From an uncultured Clostridia bacterium (GTDB lineage Bacteria > Bacillota > Clostridia > Christensenellales > Borkfalkiaceae): a stretch of 64,000 bases of DNA. Below, piece after piece: positions 52,239 to 60,576 of the stretch. The notes under the pieces are model-generated. The model saw only the letters and a program-made list of their open reading frames with translations. It was not told where the DNA came from and did not search any database. The position numbers and the translations under genes were made by a program. Where the stretch lies: the NCBI GenBank assembly GCA_944343275.1, contig CALVMH010000005.1, positions 1 through 64,000 on the forward strand. The letters run 5' to 3'. Each line of letters opens with the position of its first letter. Positions within the stretch are counted from its first letter, which is position 1.

Positions 52239-53996
52239 TTATTTCTTTTCGGGCTTCACGACGGTGATATGCACGTCGTCAAGCTGCTTTTGCTCCACGG
52301 GCGAGGGCGCGTTCATCAGAAGATCGCGCGCCTTGGCGTTCATCGGGAAGGCGATGACCTCGCGGATGTTGACGGTATCCGAAATGAGCATCACCATCCT
52401 GTCCACGCCGGGAGCGACGCCCGCGTGCGGCGGCGCGCCGTATTCGAACGCGTGATAGAGCGCGGGGAACTTTTTGACGACGTCCTCCTTTCCCAGCCCC
52501 ACAAGGGAGAACGCCTTGACCATGATCGCGGGATCGTGATTGCGCACGGCGCCCGAGGAGAGCTCCACGCCGTTGCAGACGATGTCGTACTGATAGGCGA
52601 GCACGTCCAAGGGGTCCTGTTCTTCCAAAGCCTTCATCCCGCCCTGCGGCATGGAGAAGGGATTGTGGCAGAATTCGAGCTCGCCCGACTCCTCCCCGAT
52701 CTCGTACATGGGGAAGTCGACGATCCAGCAGAAACGATAGACGTTTTTCTCCGAAAGATCGAGCGCCGCCGCGAGCATGGTGCGAAGGATGCCCGCGCGC
52801 TTTTGCGCGAGGGAGAGTTTTTCCTCCGCGACGACGGCGACGAACGCGCCCGCCCCGACGGAGAGCGCCTCCTTCCACGCCTCCGCGCGGGGAGCGACGA
52901 ACTTGGCGATGCCGCCCGCGGGCTGCCCGTTCTCGTCCAGCTTGAACCAGAACATGGCGCCCCCTTCCGTCTTCACCTTGAACTCCTCGGCGAGCTTATC
53001 CACCTGCTTTCTGGGGAAGTTGACGCCGTTTACGGCGATCGCCTTGACGCGCTTGCCCTGTACCATGTCGAAGCCGCAGCCTTCGACAAGCTGCGTGACG
53101 TCGCGGATGACGAGCGGGTTGCGCAAATCGGGCTTGTCCGTTCCGTACCGTTCGAGCGCCTCGCGGTACGGGATGCGCATGAAGGGCGGTTTGTCCGCCT
53201 CCCAACCCGAAAATTTGGCGAACACAGGCGGGAGCACGCGCTCCAAGACGGCGAACACGTCCTCCTGCGAGGCGAACGCCATCTCGATGTCGAGCTGATA
53301 AAATTCGCCCGGAGAGCGGTCGGCGCGGGCGTCCTCGTCGCGGAAACAGGGCGCGATCTGAAAGTACTTATCGAACCCCGAACACATCAGGAGCTGTTTA
53401 TACTGCTGCGGCGCCTGCGGGAGCGCATAGAACTCCCCGGGACAGAGGCGGCTGGGGACGATGTAGTCGCGCGCGCCCTCGGGCGAGGAGCTCGTCAAAA
53501 TGGGCGTGGAGATCTCCAGAAAGCCCTCCTCCGTCATGAGGCGCCTGAGCTCGGAGATGACGGCGGCACGCAGCACAATCTTCTCCTTGACGGCGGGGTT
53601 CCTTAAATCGAGAAAGCGGTATTTGAGGCGCACGTCCTCGCCCGCCTCCGTGGAACGGGACACCTCGAAGGGCAGCGCCTGCGTGGTGCGCCTGCCGAGA
53701 ACTTCCACCCGTTCGGGAACGATCTCCACTTTGCCCGTGGGGAGCTTGTCGTTGGGGGAAGAACGCAGCACGACTTTCCCCTCCACCGCAACGGTGGACT
53801 CGGTGGGAATGTCGCGGAGCTGCGAGAGGAAGGGCTCCTCGGAGGCGACGACCTGCGTCGTGCCGTAAAAGTCACGAAGAACCGCAAAGAGCAGTCCGCC
53901 CTTGTCGCGCTTGGAATCCAGCCAGCCGCAGAGCTTCACCCGCTTGCCGGCGTCCCCTTCCCGAAGTTCGTTGCAGTTGTGCGTTCTGTAAGACAT
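52239..53996 (-). CDS. aspS: Aspartyl-tRNA synthetase
   Basis: Class II synthetase, 585 residues, bacterial type with the GAD insertion. N-terminal OB anticodon domain (VKLCGWLDSKRDKGG), motif 2 with FRDEDARADRSPGEFYQLD (core FRDEDARADR), motif 3 GVAPGVDRMVML. It has its own promoter. The frequent Clostridia partner hisS is not next to it here. Confidence 0.96.
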   Translation of the reverse strand: MSYRTHNCNELREGDAGKRVKLCGWLDSKRDKGGLLFAVLRDFYGTTQVVASEEPFLSQLRDIPTESTVAVEGKVVLRSSPNDKLPTGKVEIVPERVEVLGRRTTQALPFEVSRSTEAGEDVRLKYRFLDLRNPAVKEKIVLRAAVISELRRLMTEEGFLEISTPILTSSSPEGARDYIVPSRLCPGEFYALPQAPQQYKQLLMCSGFDKYFQIAPCFRDEDARADRSPGEFYQLDIEMAFASQEDVFAVLERVLPPVFAKFSGWEADKPPFMRIPYREALERYGTDKPDLRNPLVIRDVTQLVEGCGFDMVQGKRVKAIAVNGVNFPRKQVDKLAEEFKVKTEGGAMFWFKLDENGQPAGGIAKFVAPRAEAWKEALSVGAGAFVAVVAEEKLSLAQKRAGILRTMLAAALDLSEKNVYRFCWIVDFPMYEIGEESGELEFCHNPFSMPQGGMKALEEQDPLDVLAYQYDIVCNGVELSSGAVRNHDPAIMVKAFSLVGLGKEDVVKKFPALYHAFEYGAPPHAGVAPGVDRMVMLISDTVNIREVIAFPMNAKARDLLMNAPSPVEQKQLDDVHITVVKPEKK

Positions 53997-54029
53997 ATCG
54001 TGTTTCCTTATCGGTTGATCTCACCGATG

Positions 54030-54058
54030 ATTATATCCCGCGCACACAAAAAAGTCAA
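54030..54058 (-). promoter_or_regulatory. Promoter of aspS
   Basis: Minus-strand -35 TTGACT (54058-54053), 17 bases, -10 TATAAT (54035-54030). Confidence 0.82.
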
Positions 54059-54067
54059 GGGAAAGTA

Positions 54068-54595
54068 CTATTTCCCCCGAAAACTTTCCAGCCAATCGTA
54101 GGCGTCTTTGCGCGTGCGGAACACGAAATACGGCTTTTTGCCTGCGGAAAGCAGCGCAAGCACGCAGGGACGGACACGCTCTTCATAGTCGCAAATGAAC
54201 GCTTCGAACTCCGCGTCCACCCGCTCGGGGCAGCCGTCCGCCATGTCGGGGCGCGTCCTGCCCGCGTACTGCTCCGCGCGCGCATAAGCGCTTTTCAGGC
54301 ATTCCGCGGCGGGGATGTCCAAAAAGACGGTGGCGTCCGCCGCCGCAAGGCGCACGGGCAGCGTGCGGTGATAGTTCCCGTCCATCACCCACGCGGGCTT
54401 TGCAAGCTCCTCCGCGAGGAGGGCGTCGAATTCCTCCTGCGTCCTGTTCACCCACCCGGGGAGCCACCAGAGCCTGTCGAGATGGACGACGGGAAGGGAG
54501 AACGCCTCCCCCGCCGCCGCGGCGAACGTGGATTTCCCCGCCCCGCCGTTGCCGAGGACCAACATTTTCCGATAAGGAAACCGCAAAAGAGCCAT
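54068..54595 (-). CDS. Small P-loop kinase, FlaR/adenylate kinase-like
   Basis: 175 residues. P-loop GNGGAGKST (about 15-23), then LPVVHLDRLWWLPGW and VMDGNYHRTLPVRL, the pattern of proteins annotated as DNA topology modulation protein FlaR, which are small nucleotide/shikimate-kinase-like enzymes of unproven function. It begins 6 bases after the RecD-like stop, with GTAGGAA upstream, so the two form an operon. Confidence 0.8.
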   Translation of the reverse strand: MALLRFPYRKMLVLGNGGAGKSTFAAAAGEAFSLPVVHLDRLWWLPGWVNRTQEEFDALLAEELAKPAWVMDGNYHRTLPVRLAAADATVFLDIPAAECLKSAYARAEQYAGRTRPDMADGCPERVDAEFEAFICDYEERVRPCVLALLSAGKKPYFVFRTRKDAYDWLESFRGK

Positions 54596-54601
54596 CTGTT
54601 C

Positions 54602-55852
54602 CTACCTCACGAGGACGAGTTTCTTTTTGGCGCGCGTGACGGCGGTGTACAGCCACTGTCTTCCGTCCTCGAAGAACGCCGATTCGTCGAGCACGACGAC
54701 AAAGTCGTACTCCGACCCCTGCGCCTTGTGGCAGGTGACGGCATAGGCAAATTCAAAGCGGCAGACGGCATCCTCCCGCCGCACCTTGAAGCGGCGCAGC
54801 ATGGCGGCGTTGCCCTCATGCACCAGGAGCCCGTTGGTCAGCAGGCATGCCTTGTCGCCATAGCCGTGGAAATACCGCCCGCGCGTGAAGATGCCCGCAT
54901 CGAAGGGCAGCCCCTCCAACGTATCGGGCAAAAAATCGGGCGTAAAATCGAGCTGCCCCAGCCCGTCCGCCTGCTCGTGCACGTTGCCGCACGTTCCGAT
55001 GATGCCGTTGACAAGGTGAAAATCCCCCTTTTCGTCCAGCGTCTTGCTCCAATCGTTCAACGTACACACGAGCTTCTCCCCTTCGCAGGGAAGCAGGGCG
55101 TCCTCCGGGATGCCGCGCAGCCTGCGCACTTCGGCGTTGACGGCGGCGCGCGTGCGATTGGTGCCGACGATGATCTGATCGGCTTCCGAAAAGAGCTTTT
55201 CGCGCACGGCGGGCGTCAGCGCGCGGCGCGGGAGAACTTCCACGCAGCCCTCCTTTCCGTAGTGCGGCGTCCCGCCCTCCCGCACCTGCGCGGCGAGCCG
55301 CACGATGGGATCGTCCTTCTGCTGCCGCACGATCTCCCTGAGCGTGATGACGGGCATCGTCAGAAGGGAATTGTTCCCCTTCACGGGCGGAAGCTGAGCG
55401 GGGTCGCCGCAGCACAGACACTTGACGCCGAAGGACATGAGATCGCGCAGAACATCGTCCGGAACCATGCTCGTCTCGTCCAGCACGATGAGGCGGACGG
55501 CGGCGTCGATCTTGTCCTTTTTGACAAAACGCAGAAAGCGTTCGGAGATGACTTCGCCGTTCTCGTCCACCTCGATGTCCTCTTCCCGCGTGTAGATGAG
55601 GCTGTGCACGGTGGAGGCGGGCACGCCCTGACGGATGAGCACGGACGCCGCCTTGCCCGTGGGCGCGACAAAGACGGCGCTCTCCCCCGGCACCAGACCG
55701 AGACTGCGCACGACATAGTCCACAAGAAAGGTCTTCCCCGTTCCCGCATAGCCGCACAGGACGAAGATCTGCGTATTCAGATGCAAAAACCACTCTTCGA
55801 TGAGCGCCGCCGCCTCCGACTGATCGGCGGTCAGCAGCTTTGCTTCTTCCAT
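54602..55852 (-). CDS. RecD-like superfamily 1B DNA helicase
   Basis: 416 residues, shorter than RecD2 (about 700) and without its N-terminal helix-hairpin-helix region. Motif I GYAGTGKTFL (about 33-42), motif Ia APTGKAASVL, motif II VLDETSM, motif III GDPAQLPPV, and motif VI TAVTRAKKKL with YAVTCHKAQGSEY before it (UvrD_C-like). Resembles Dda/RecD/Pif1-type 5'-3' helicases. ATG at 55852, six bases after a -10 box, without a ribosome-binding site. Role likely in DNA repair or recombination. Confidence 0.87.
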   Translation of the reverse strand: MEEAKLLTADQSEAAALIEEWFLHLNTQIFVLCGYAGTGKTFLVDYVVRSLGLVPGESAVFVAPTGKAASVLIRQGVPASTVHSLIYTREEDIEVDENGEVISERFLRFVKKDKIDAAVRLIVLDETSMVPDDVLRDLMSFGVKCLCCGDPAQLPPVKGNNSLLTMPVITLREIVRQQKDDPIVRLAAQVREGGTPHYGKEGCVEVLPRRALTPAVREKLFSEADQIIVGTNRTRAAVNAEVRRLRGIPEDALLPCEGEKLVCTLNDWSKTLDEKGDFHLVNGIIGTCGNVHEQADGLGQLDFTPDFLPDTLEGLPFDAGIFTRGRYFHGYGDKACLLTNGLLVHEGNAAMLRRFKVRREDAVCRFEFAYAVTCHKAQGSEYDFVVVLDESAFFEDGRQWLYTAVTRAKKKLVLVR

Positions 55853-55858
55853 ACGTAC

Positions 55859-55887
55859 AGTATATCATATCCCGCCGCAAAACGCAA
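55859..55887 (-). promoter_or_regulatory. Leaderless-type promoter of the RecD-like gene
   Basis: Minus-strand -35 TTGCGT (55887-55882), 17 bases, -10 TATACT (55864-55859), then six bases to the ATG at 55852. Confidence 0.72.
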
Positions 55888-55931
55888 ACATTCGTTCATG
55901 CGAATTTTTGTTGATTTTGCCGCGGCAGCAT

Positions 55932-55960
55932 TTGCAATCCGCGGAAAAATGTGATATAAT
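55932..55960 (+). promoter_or_regulatory. Promoter of asnA
   Basis: TTGCAA (55932-55937), 17 bases, TATAAT (55955-55960). Confidence 0.78.
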
Positions 55961-55990
55961 AACACAAACCACCGCAGGGAGCATCGCATT

Positions 55991-56974
55991 ATGTATCGGG
56001 CGAAACTCGATCTATTGGAAACGGAACATGCCATCAAACTCGTCAAAGATACCTTTGAACGGCTGCTTGCCAAAGCACTGAACCTGACGCGCATCAGCGC
56101 CCCCCTCTTCGTTCCCGAGGGCAGCGGGCTCAACGACAACCTCAACGGCGTGGAGCGCCCCGTCTCCTTTGACATCCACGCGGGCGGCGGACGCGCGGAA
56201 GTCGTACAGTCGCTTGCGAAATGGAAGCGCTATGCCCTTGCCAAATACGGCTTCGGACCGCACACGGGGCTTTATTGCGATATGAACGCCATCCGCCGCG
56301 ACGAACTTCTCGACGCCCTGCACTCCGTCTATGTGGATCAGTGGGATTGGGAAGCCGTCATCCTGCGCGAAGACAGGACGCGCGCCTATCTGGAAGAGAC
56401 GGTGCGCAAAATTTATGCCGCCATGCTGGCGGCGGCGGATGCGGTGCACGCGCAATTCCCCGTCCTTGAAAATTATTTCTCGAAGGACATCGTCTTTGTG
56501 ACGACGCAGGAGCTGGAAGACGCCTATCCCCTGCTCTCCCCCAAGGAACGCGAATGCGTATTCGCACGGGAGCACGGCGCCGCCTTCATCATGCAGATCG
56601 GCGGAAAACTGCGCTCCGGATTTTTACATGACGGACGTTCCCCCGACTATGACGATTGGACACTCAACGGCGACATCGTCGCATGGTACCCCCCGCTCGG
56701 CTGCGCCTTCGAGCTCTCCTCGATGGGCATCCGCGTGGACGAAGCCGCTCTGCTCGCTCAGCTCAAAGAGCGCGGCTGCCTCGACCGTCTCGAACTGCCC
56801 TTTCACAAGGCGCTCGCCGCAGGGCAGCTGCCCCTTACGATGGGCGGCGGCATCGGGCAGTCCCGCCTGTGCATGTTCCTTCTCAACAAGCTGCATGTGG
56901 GCGAAGTGCAGGTGTCCGTCTGGGACGAAAAGACGCTCGCTTACTGCCGCGAAGAGGGCATCCCGCTCATGTGA
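55991..56974 (+). CDS. asnA: Aspartate-ammonia ligase (asparagine synthetase A)
   Basis: Makes asparagine from aspartate and ammonia. 327 residues: class II synthetase-like fold with LTRISAPLFVPEGSGLNDNL (core SAPLFVPEGSGLND), VERPVSFD, VDQWDWE, and TMGGGIGQSRLCM at the C-terminus. Normal length. It converges on a small lipoprotein gene, with stop codons back to back (56974/56975). Confidence 0.96.
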   Translation: MYRAKLDLLETEHAIKLVKDTFERLLAKALNLTRISAPLFVPEGSGLNDNLNGVERPVSFDIHAGGGRAEVVQSLAKWKRYALAKYGFGPHTGLYCDMNAIRRDELLDALHSVYVDQWDWEAVILREDRTRAYLEETVRKIYAAMLAAADAVHAQFPVLENYFSKDIVFVTTQELEDAYPLLSPKERECVFAREHGAAFIMQIGGKLRSGFLHDGRSPDYDDWTLNGDIVAWYPPLGCAFELSSMGIRVDEAALLAQLKERGCLDRLELPFHKALAAGQLPLTMGGGIGQSRLCMFLLNKLHVGEVQVSVWDEKTLAYCREEGIPLM

Positions 56975-57373
56975 CTACCGCGCAAACTGCGCATAGAGAT
57001 AGCGTCCGCCAAGGCTCGTGCCGAGGCGGACGCTTGCTTCTTCCAGGCGGCAGGCATACCGCACGTTCCCGCGCACGAGCAGCAGGCGCCCCTCGTCGGG
57101 CTGCGCCTCGAAGGGCAGGCGGCATGTTCCCGCGGCGCCCTCCTTCGTCGTCCAGGAAAAGCACGCCTCCCCCGCAGGGGTGAGCGTCAGGCGCAATTCG
57201 CCGAAGGCGGGCAGCACATCCTCCCCCGCGAGCAGCAGACGCTCGCACACATATTCGCCGAGATAGGGACGGGAGAGCTCGGTGAGCGAGCTCATTTCGG
57301 ACACGTCCCCCTCGCAGCCCGTCAGCAGCGCGGCGCACAGCGCAAGCGCCGCAAGGCAGAAATGTTTTCGCAT
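56975..57373 (-). CDS. Small lipoprotein of unknown function
   Basis: About 132 residues from the ATG at 57373, the start that gives a proper signal peptide (MRKHFCLAALALCAALLTGC, lipobox LLTGC). The mature part (about 112 residues) is beta-rich (ELRLTLTP, CFSWTTKEG, RYACRLEEASVRLG) and could be a small lipocalin-like or META-like barrel; I recognise no family. An ATG 8 codons upstream would put extra residues ahead of the signal peptide. No clear promoter. Confidence 0.72.
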   Translation of the reverse strand: MRKHFCLAALALCAALLTGCEGDVSEMSSLTELSRPYLGEYVCERLLLAGEDVLPAFGELRLTLTPAGEACFSWTTKEGAAGTCRLPFEAQPDEGRLLLVRGNVRYACRLEEASVRLGTSLGGRYLYAQFAR

Positions 57374-57384
57374 AAGAAAAGTAT

Positions 57385-57413
57385 TTGCAATTTCCATGCT
57401 TTCATGTTATAAT
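57385..57413 (+). promoter_or_regulatory. Promoter of the amino-acid kinase gene
   Basis: TTGCAA (57385-57390), 17 bases, TATAAT (57408-57413). Confidence 0.78.
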
Positions 57414-57439
57414 CGTCTTAATAAGGACGGAGACAGACT

Positions 57440-58258
57440 ATGACGTTCGATTTTGAATTGGTCGGAAAGATCGGTTCGATGGCGCTCATCGACCGGGAAG
57501 ACGGCATCATCGACTATACGCGGGTAGCACGCATCTCACGCGAACTGCGTCCGGGATACATCTGGGTGTCGAGCGGCGCGACGGAGATCGGCCGCCTCGA
57601 TTTTTTGCAGCGCACGGGCAGGGAGCTTGCGGGCGAACACGCCAAGACGGACTACGCCGCGCAGGGACAGGCGATCCTCATGCAGACGTACCGCCAATTC
57701 GTCGATCCCGCCTACTCCGTGCGGCAGGTGCTCGTCGAACACCATCACTTCAACGACGAACAAAAGAGCGAACATCTGAAAGGATTGCTGCTCAGGTGCC
57801 GCGAACAGAACGCCGTTCCCATCGTCAACTATAACGACGCCGTCTCCTCCGAGGAGAACAGGCGGATGGAGCTGCTCGCCCTTGCGCATGACAAAAAGCG
57901 GGTGTTCGAATGCGTGGACAACGACGAAACGGCGTCGCGCATTGCCTGCCTCGTGCATGCGCGCACACTCATCATTTTCACGAGCGTGGACGGCATCTAT
58001 CTCAATCCCGACGACCCCGCGACCATCGTCAAGGAGATCGCGGGAAAGGACGGCGCCGAGATCGCGGAGCACATCGACGAATATAAGCAGTACTGCATCG
58101 GCGCCTCGCGCGCGGGCGCGAACGGTGCGCGGGCGAAGCTCGAATACGTCAAAGACGCCGCCGCACAGGGCACGACCGTGTACATCGCCAACGCAAAATA
58201 CTCCATTGCCGCCGTCCTCTCGGGCGAAGCGCCCCGCACCCGCATCGGCATTCGCTGA
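57440..58258 (+). CDS. Amino-acid kinase family protein (glutamate 5-kinase/UMP kinase-like)
   Basis: 272 residues with the amino-acid kinase fold: VSSGATEIG (as in SSGAVAAG of ProB), YAAQGQAILMQTY, VPIVNYNDAVS (like the VPIINENDTVS of ProB) and LIIFTSVDGIYLNP (like LLTDVDGLY). No C-terminal PUA domain, and the N-terminal K-x-G-S motif reads GKIGSMAL. Substrate is uncertain: ProB-type motifs dominate, but no proA or proC gene is near. Own promoter and GGAG site. Confidence 0.78.
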   Translation: MTFDFELVGKIGSMALIDREDGIIDYTRVARISRELRPGYIWVSSGATEIGRLDFLQRTGRELAGEHAKTDYAAQGQAILMQTYRQFVDPAYSVRQVLVEHHHFNDEQKSEHLKGLLLRCREQNAVPIVNYNDAVSSEENRRMELLALAHDKKRVFECVDNDETASRIACLVHARTLIIFTSVDGIYLNPDDPATIVKEIAGKDGAEIAEHIDEYKQYCIGASRAGANGARAKLEYVKDAAAQGTTVYIANAKYSIAAVLSGEAPRTRIGIR

Positions 58259-58303
58259 ACGAAAAAAAATCAAAAATTCCGCCCGCAGACAGCGTAAAAG
58301 ACG

Positions 58304-58332
58304 TTGACTTGCGGGCGAAAATATTGTAAAAT
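58304..58332 (+). promoter_or_regulatory. Promoter of rpsF-ssb-rpsR
   Basis: TTGACT (58304-58309), 17 bases, TAAAAT (58327-58332). Confidence 0.78.
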
Positions 58333-58340
58333 AATATCCA

Positions 58341-58387
58341 CGGGCAAAGATTGCCCGCATTTTGCCTTGCATGCCGCAATGGTATGC
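58341..58387 (+). promoter_or_regulatory. Leader hairpins of rpsF, possible S6:S18 autoregulatory site
   Basis: Two hairpins in the leader: CGGGCA/TGCCCG (58341-58346 / 58352-58357) and GCATGCC/GGTATGC (58369-58375 / 58381-58387). The second contains and is followed by CCG triplets, as in the known S6:S18 binding leaders of rpsF operons. Assignment by eye only. Confidence 0.35.
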
Positions 58388-58413
58388 CGAATAAGACCGG
58401 GAGGTGAAACAGT

Positions 58414-58704
58414 ATGCAGAAGTACGAAATGCTCCTTCTTCTCCGCAGCGATCTGGAGGAAGAGGCACGGGAGGCGGAACTCAAAAAGTACGCCGACATC
58501 GTGACGGGCATGGGCGGGACCGTCGAATCGACGGACAAAACGGGTGTCAAAAAGCTCCCCTACCCCATTGCCTTTAAGTCGGAAGCATTCTACGCCCTGA
58601 TGACGTTCCATGCGGACGGCGCGGCTGTCAAAGAACTTGACCGCATCGCCGGCATTTCCGATGGCGTTTTAAGGCGCATGATCACGAAAGTCAAGGAGAA
58701 ATAA
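58414..58704 (+). CDS. rpsF: 30S ribosomal protein S6
   Basis: 96 residues: MQKYEMLLLLRSDLEEE, KKLPYPI and a C-terminal RMITKVKEK. Normal length. GGGAGGTG precedes the ATG. First gene of rpsF-ssb-rpsR, the standard order in Firmicutes. Confidence 0.96.
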   Translation: MQKYEMLLLLRSDLEEEAREAELKKYADIVTGMGGTVESTDKTGVKKLPYPIAFKSEAFYALMTFHADGAAVKELDRIAGISDGVLRRMITKVKEK

Positions 58705-58705
58705 G

Positions 58706-59128
58706 ATGACAAAAGTCTTTCTCATCGGTAATCTGACGCGCGATCCCGAACTCACCGAGACGGCGGGCGGCGTGTCCGTCTGCCGCTTTGCCGTTGCCGT
58801 CAACCGCGGCTACGGCGAAAACAGGGCGACGGACTTCTTCAACGTCACCGCCTGGCGCAGGCTGGGCGAGCAGGTCGCCCAATACACCAAGAAGGGCAAC
58901 CGCATCGCCGTGAGCGGCGATTTGCAGATCCGCCAGTACGATGCGAACGACGGCACCCGCCGCACCTCGGTGGATGTCATCGCACAGGATGTGGAGTTCC
59001 TCACGCCCAAACAACAGGACGGCGGGGACTTCTACGATGCGCCCGCAGCGCATGCCAATCCGGGCACGGCTCCCAAAAAGAAGCCCGCGCTCGAAGCCTT
59101 CGACGACGACGGGGACATCCCCTTCTGA
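58706..59128 (+). CDS. ssb: Single-stranded DNA-binding protein
   Basis: 140 residues. OB fold with FLIGNLTRDPEL, DFFNVTAWRRLGEQVAQY and VDVIAQDVEFL, then a Pro/Ala-rich linker and the acidic tip DDDGDIPF that recruits repair and replication proteins. It begins 1 base after rpsF. Confidence 0.96.
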   Translation: MTKVFLIGNLTRDPELTETAGGVSVCRFAVAVNRGYGENRATDFFNVTAWRRLGEQVAQYTKKGNRIAVSGDLQIRQYDANDGTRRTSVDVIAQDVEFLTPKQQDGGDFYDAPAAHANPGTAPKKKPALEAFDDDGDIPF

Positions 59129-59164
59129 GCCGTCGGCACGACTATTTTATAAGGAGTGACTATC

Positions 59165-59491
59165 ATGGAAGAGAATCCCGTCGTGACGGAAGCAGCCGCA
59201 GAGAATGCGGCGCCCGCGGCGTCCGCTCCCGCGGCAGATGCACGCGAAACGCGCGAGCGCCCCGCAAAAAAGAGCTACAAGCGCCAGAATTATAAAAAGG
59301 TCTGCCTCTTCTGCCAGGAAAAGAGCACGATCGATTATAAGGAGACGAACAAGCTCAGAAAGTTCATCAGCGAGGGCGGTAAGATCCTGCCCCGCCGCAT
59401 GACCGGAACGTGCGCAAAACATCAGCGCGAGCTTGCCGTTGCCATCAAGCGTGCCCGCGTTGCAGCCCTTCTGCCCTTCAAAGCAGACTGA
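59165..59491 (+). CDS. rpsR: 30S ribosomal protein S18
   Basis: 108 residues; the conserved domain covers about the last 70 ([42 protein letters not shown]), with the Cys residues CLFC and the later Cys forming a zinc-type site. About 35 N-terminal residues are Ala/Glu/Pro-rich and not usual for S18. I use the ATG at 59165 behind GGAG; a GTG 9 bases upstream overlaps that site. Confidence 0.95.
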   Translation: MEENPVVTEAAAENAAPAASAPAADARETRERPAKKSYKRQNYKKVCLFCQEKSTIDYKETNKLRKFISEGGKILPRRMTGTCAKHQRELAVAIKRARVAALLPFKAD

Positions 59492-59501
59492 CGACAACAT
59501 C

Positions 59502-59530
59502 AAAAGACCCCTCGTAAGGGGTCTTTTTTG
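59502..59530 (+). terminator. Terminator after rpsR
   Basis: 11-bp stem (59502-59512 / 59517-59527) with a 4-base loop and a T6 tract. Confidence 0.9.
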
Positions 59531-59611
59531 TTTGGGAATGCCCCCGCACTATCCGCAAAGTGCATCGGAGCCCTATCTGCCATTCCGAGCGCAGCGGCAT
59601 GAGCCGCGGCG

Positions 59612-60439
59612 TCAGTCCTGTATGCCGTGTTCCTTGGCAAGCAGCACTTTCGCGCTCTCGCTGCCGCCCTTGGCGGCACGTTCCAGCCACGCCTGCGCCT
59701 CCTGCTCGTCCTGTTCCACGCCGCTCCCGACCGCATAGCACAGACCGAGATTGTACTGTGCGCCGGAGCAGTCGCGGCGCGCCGCCGCACGGAAACACCG
59801 GAACGCCTTTTTTTCATTCTTGCGGACACCGCGCCCGAACCGGAAGCAATATCCGAGGTTGTTGAGCGCCTCCGGGCAGCCCTTCATCGCCGCTGCGCGG
59901 AAATGATAAAAGGCGCGCTTTTCGTTCCTGTCCACGCCCTTGCCCGCGAGATAACAGCTCCCCAGATCGCACCGTGCGAGCGCGTTGCCTCCATCCGCCG
60001 CCCGACGCAGCCATTCCGCCGCAAGGCGGGCGTTCTTCTCCGTGCCCGTGCCGTACAGAAAGCACAGCCCCGTGCGGCGCTGCGCCTCGGCAAGCCCGCT
60101 CTCCGCGGCAAGGCGCATCCACTCGAAAGCGGACTTTGAATCCTGCGGGACGCCGCACCCCGCTGCATAGCACTCTCCCAGCGCGAACTGCGCCGCAGCG
60201 TTCCCGCGCCATGCCGCACGACGGAAGTGCTCCGCCGCCTGCGCCGCATCGCACGGAATGCCCTTTCCGTCCCGATACAGGCAGCCTGCCCGATAATGCG
60301 CATCGGCATGTCCCGCATCCGCAGCCTGTTTGTAGCATGCGAACGCCTGCGCGTACTCCTGCATTTTTTCATACGCCCTGCCCTGCTCGTAAGCCTGTTC
60401 CGCAGCGGGGTCGGACTGTTGTACCGCCTTTTTCGCCAT
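59612..60439 (-). CDS. Sel1-like repeat protein
   Basis: 275 residues made of about seven tandem Sel1-like (TPR-type) repeats of 36 residues, each with the A-x-x-x-L-G-x-C-Y-x-x-G-x-G-V pattern, for example ALGECYAAGCGV and LGSCYLAGKGV. The first 70 residues are also TPR-like. No signal peptide or membrane segment, so cytoplasmic. Such proteins are scaffolds for protein-protein contacts; the partner is unknown. GGGAGGG precedes the ATG. Confidence 0.88.
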   Translation of the reverse strand: MAKKAVQQSDPAAEQAYEQGRAYEKMQEYAQAFACYKQAADAGHADAHYRAGCLYRDGKGIPCDAAQAAEHFRRAAWRGNAAAQFALGECYAAGCGVPQDSKSAFEWMRLAAESGLAEAQRRTGLCFLYGTGTEKNARLAAEWLRRAADGGNALARCDLGSCYLAGKGVDRNEKRAFYHFRAAAMKGCPEALNNLGYCFRFGRGVRKNEKKAFRCFRAAARRDCSGAQYNLGLCYAVGSGVEQDEQEAQAWLERAAKGGSESAKVLLAKEHGIQD

Positions 60440-60459
60440 GGTACCCTCCCATCGTTATT

Positions 60460-60488
60460 ATTGTAAACGAACACCGCGCATTTGTCAA
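60460..60488 (-). promoter_or_regulatory. Promoter of the Sel1-repeat gene
   Basis: Minus-strand -35 TTGACA (60488-60483), 17 bases, -10 TACAAT (60465-60460). Confidence 0.82.
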
Positions 60489-60527
60489 GACGTCCGATAA
60501 AAAAACGTGCGGGTATATTTTATAAAA

Positions 60528-60563
60528 CGCCGCCCGCCGCGTCAAATGACGCGGCGGGCGGCG
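60528..60563 (-). terminator. Perfect 17-bp hairpin after glyA
   Basis: Arms 60528-60544 and 60547-60563, separated by 2 bases; minus-strand TTTTATA follows. It lies 14 bases after the glyA stop. Confidence 0.75.
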
Positions 60564-60576
60564 CACATCTTTACAG

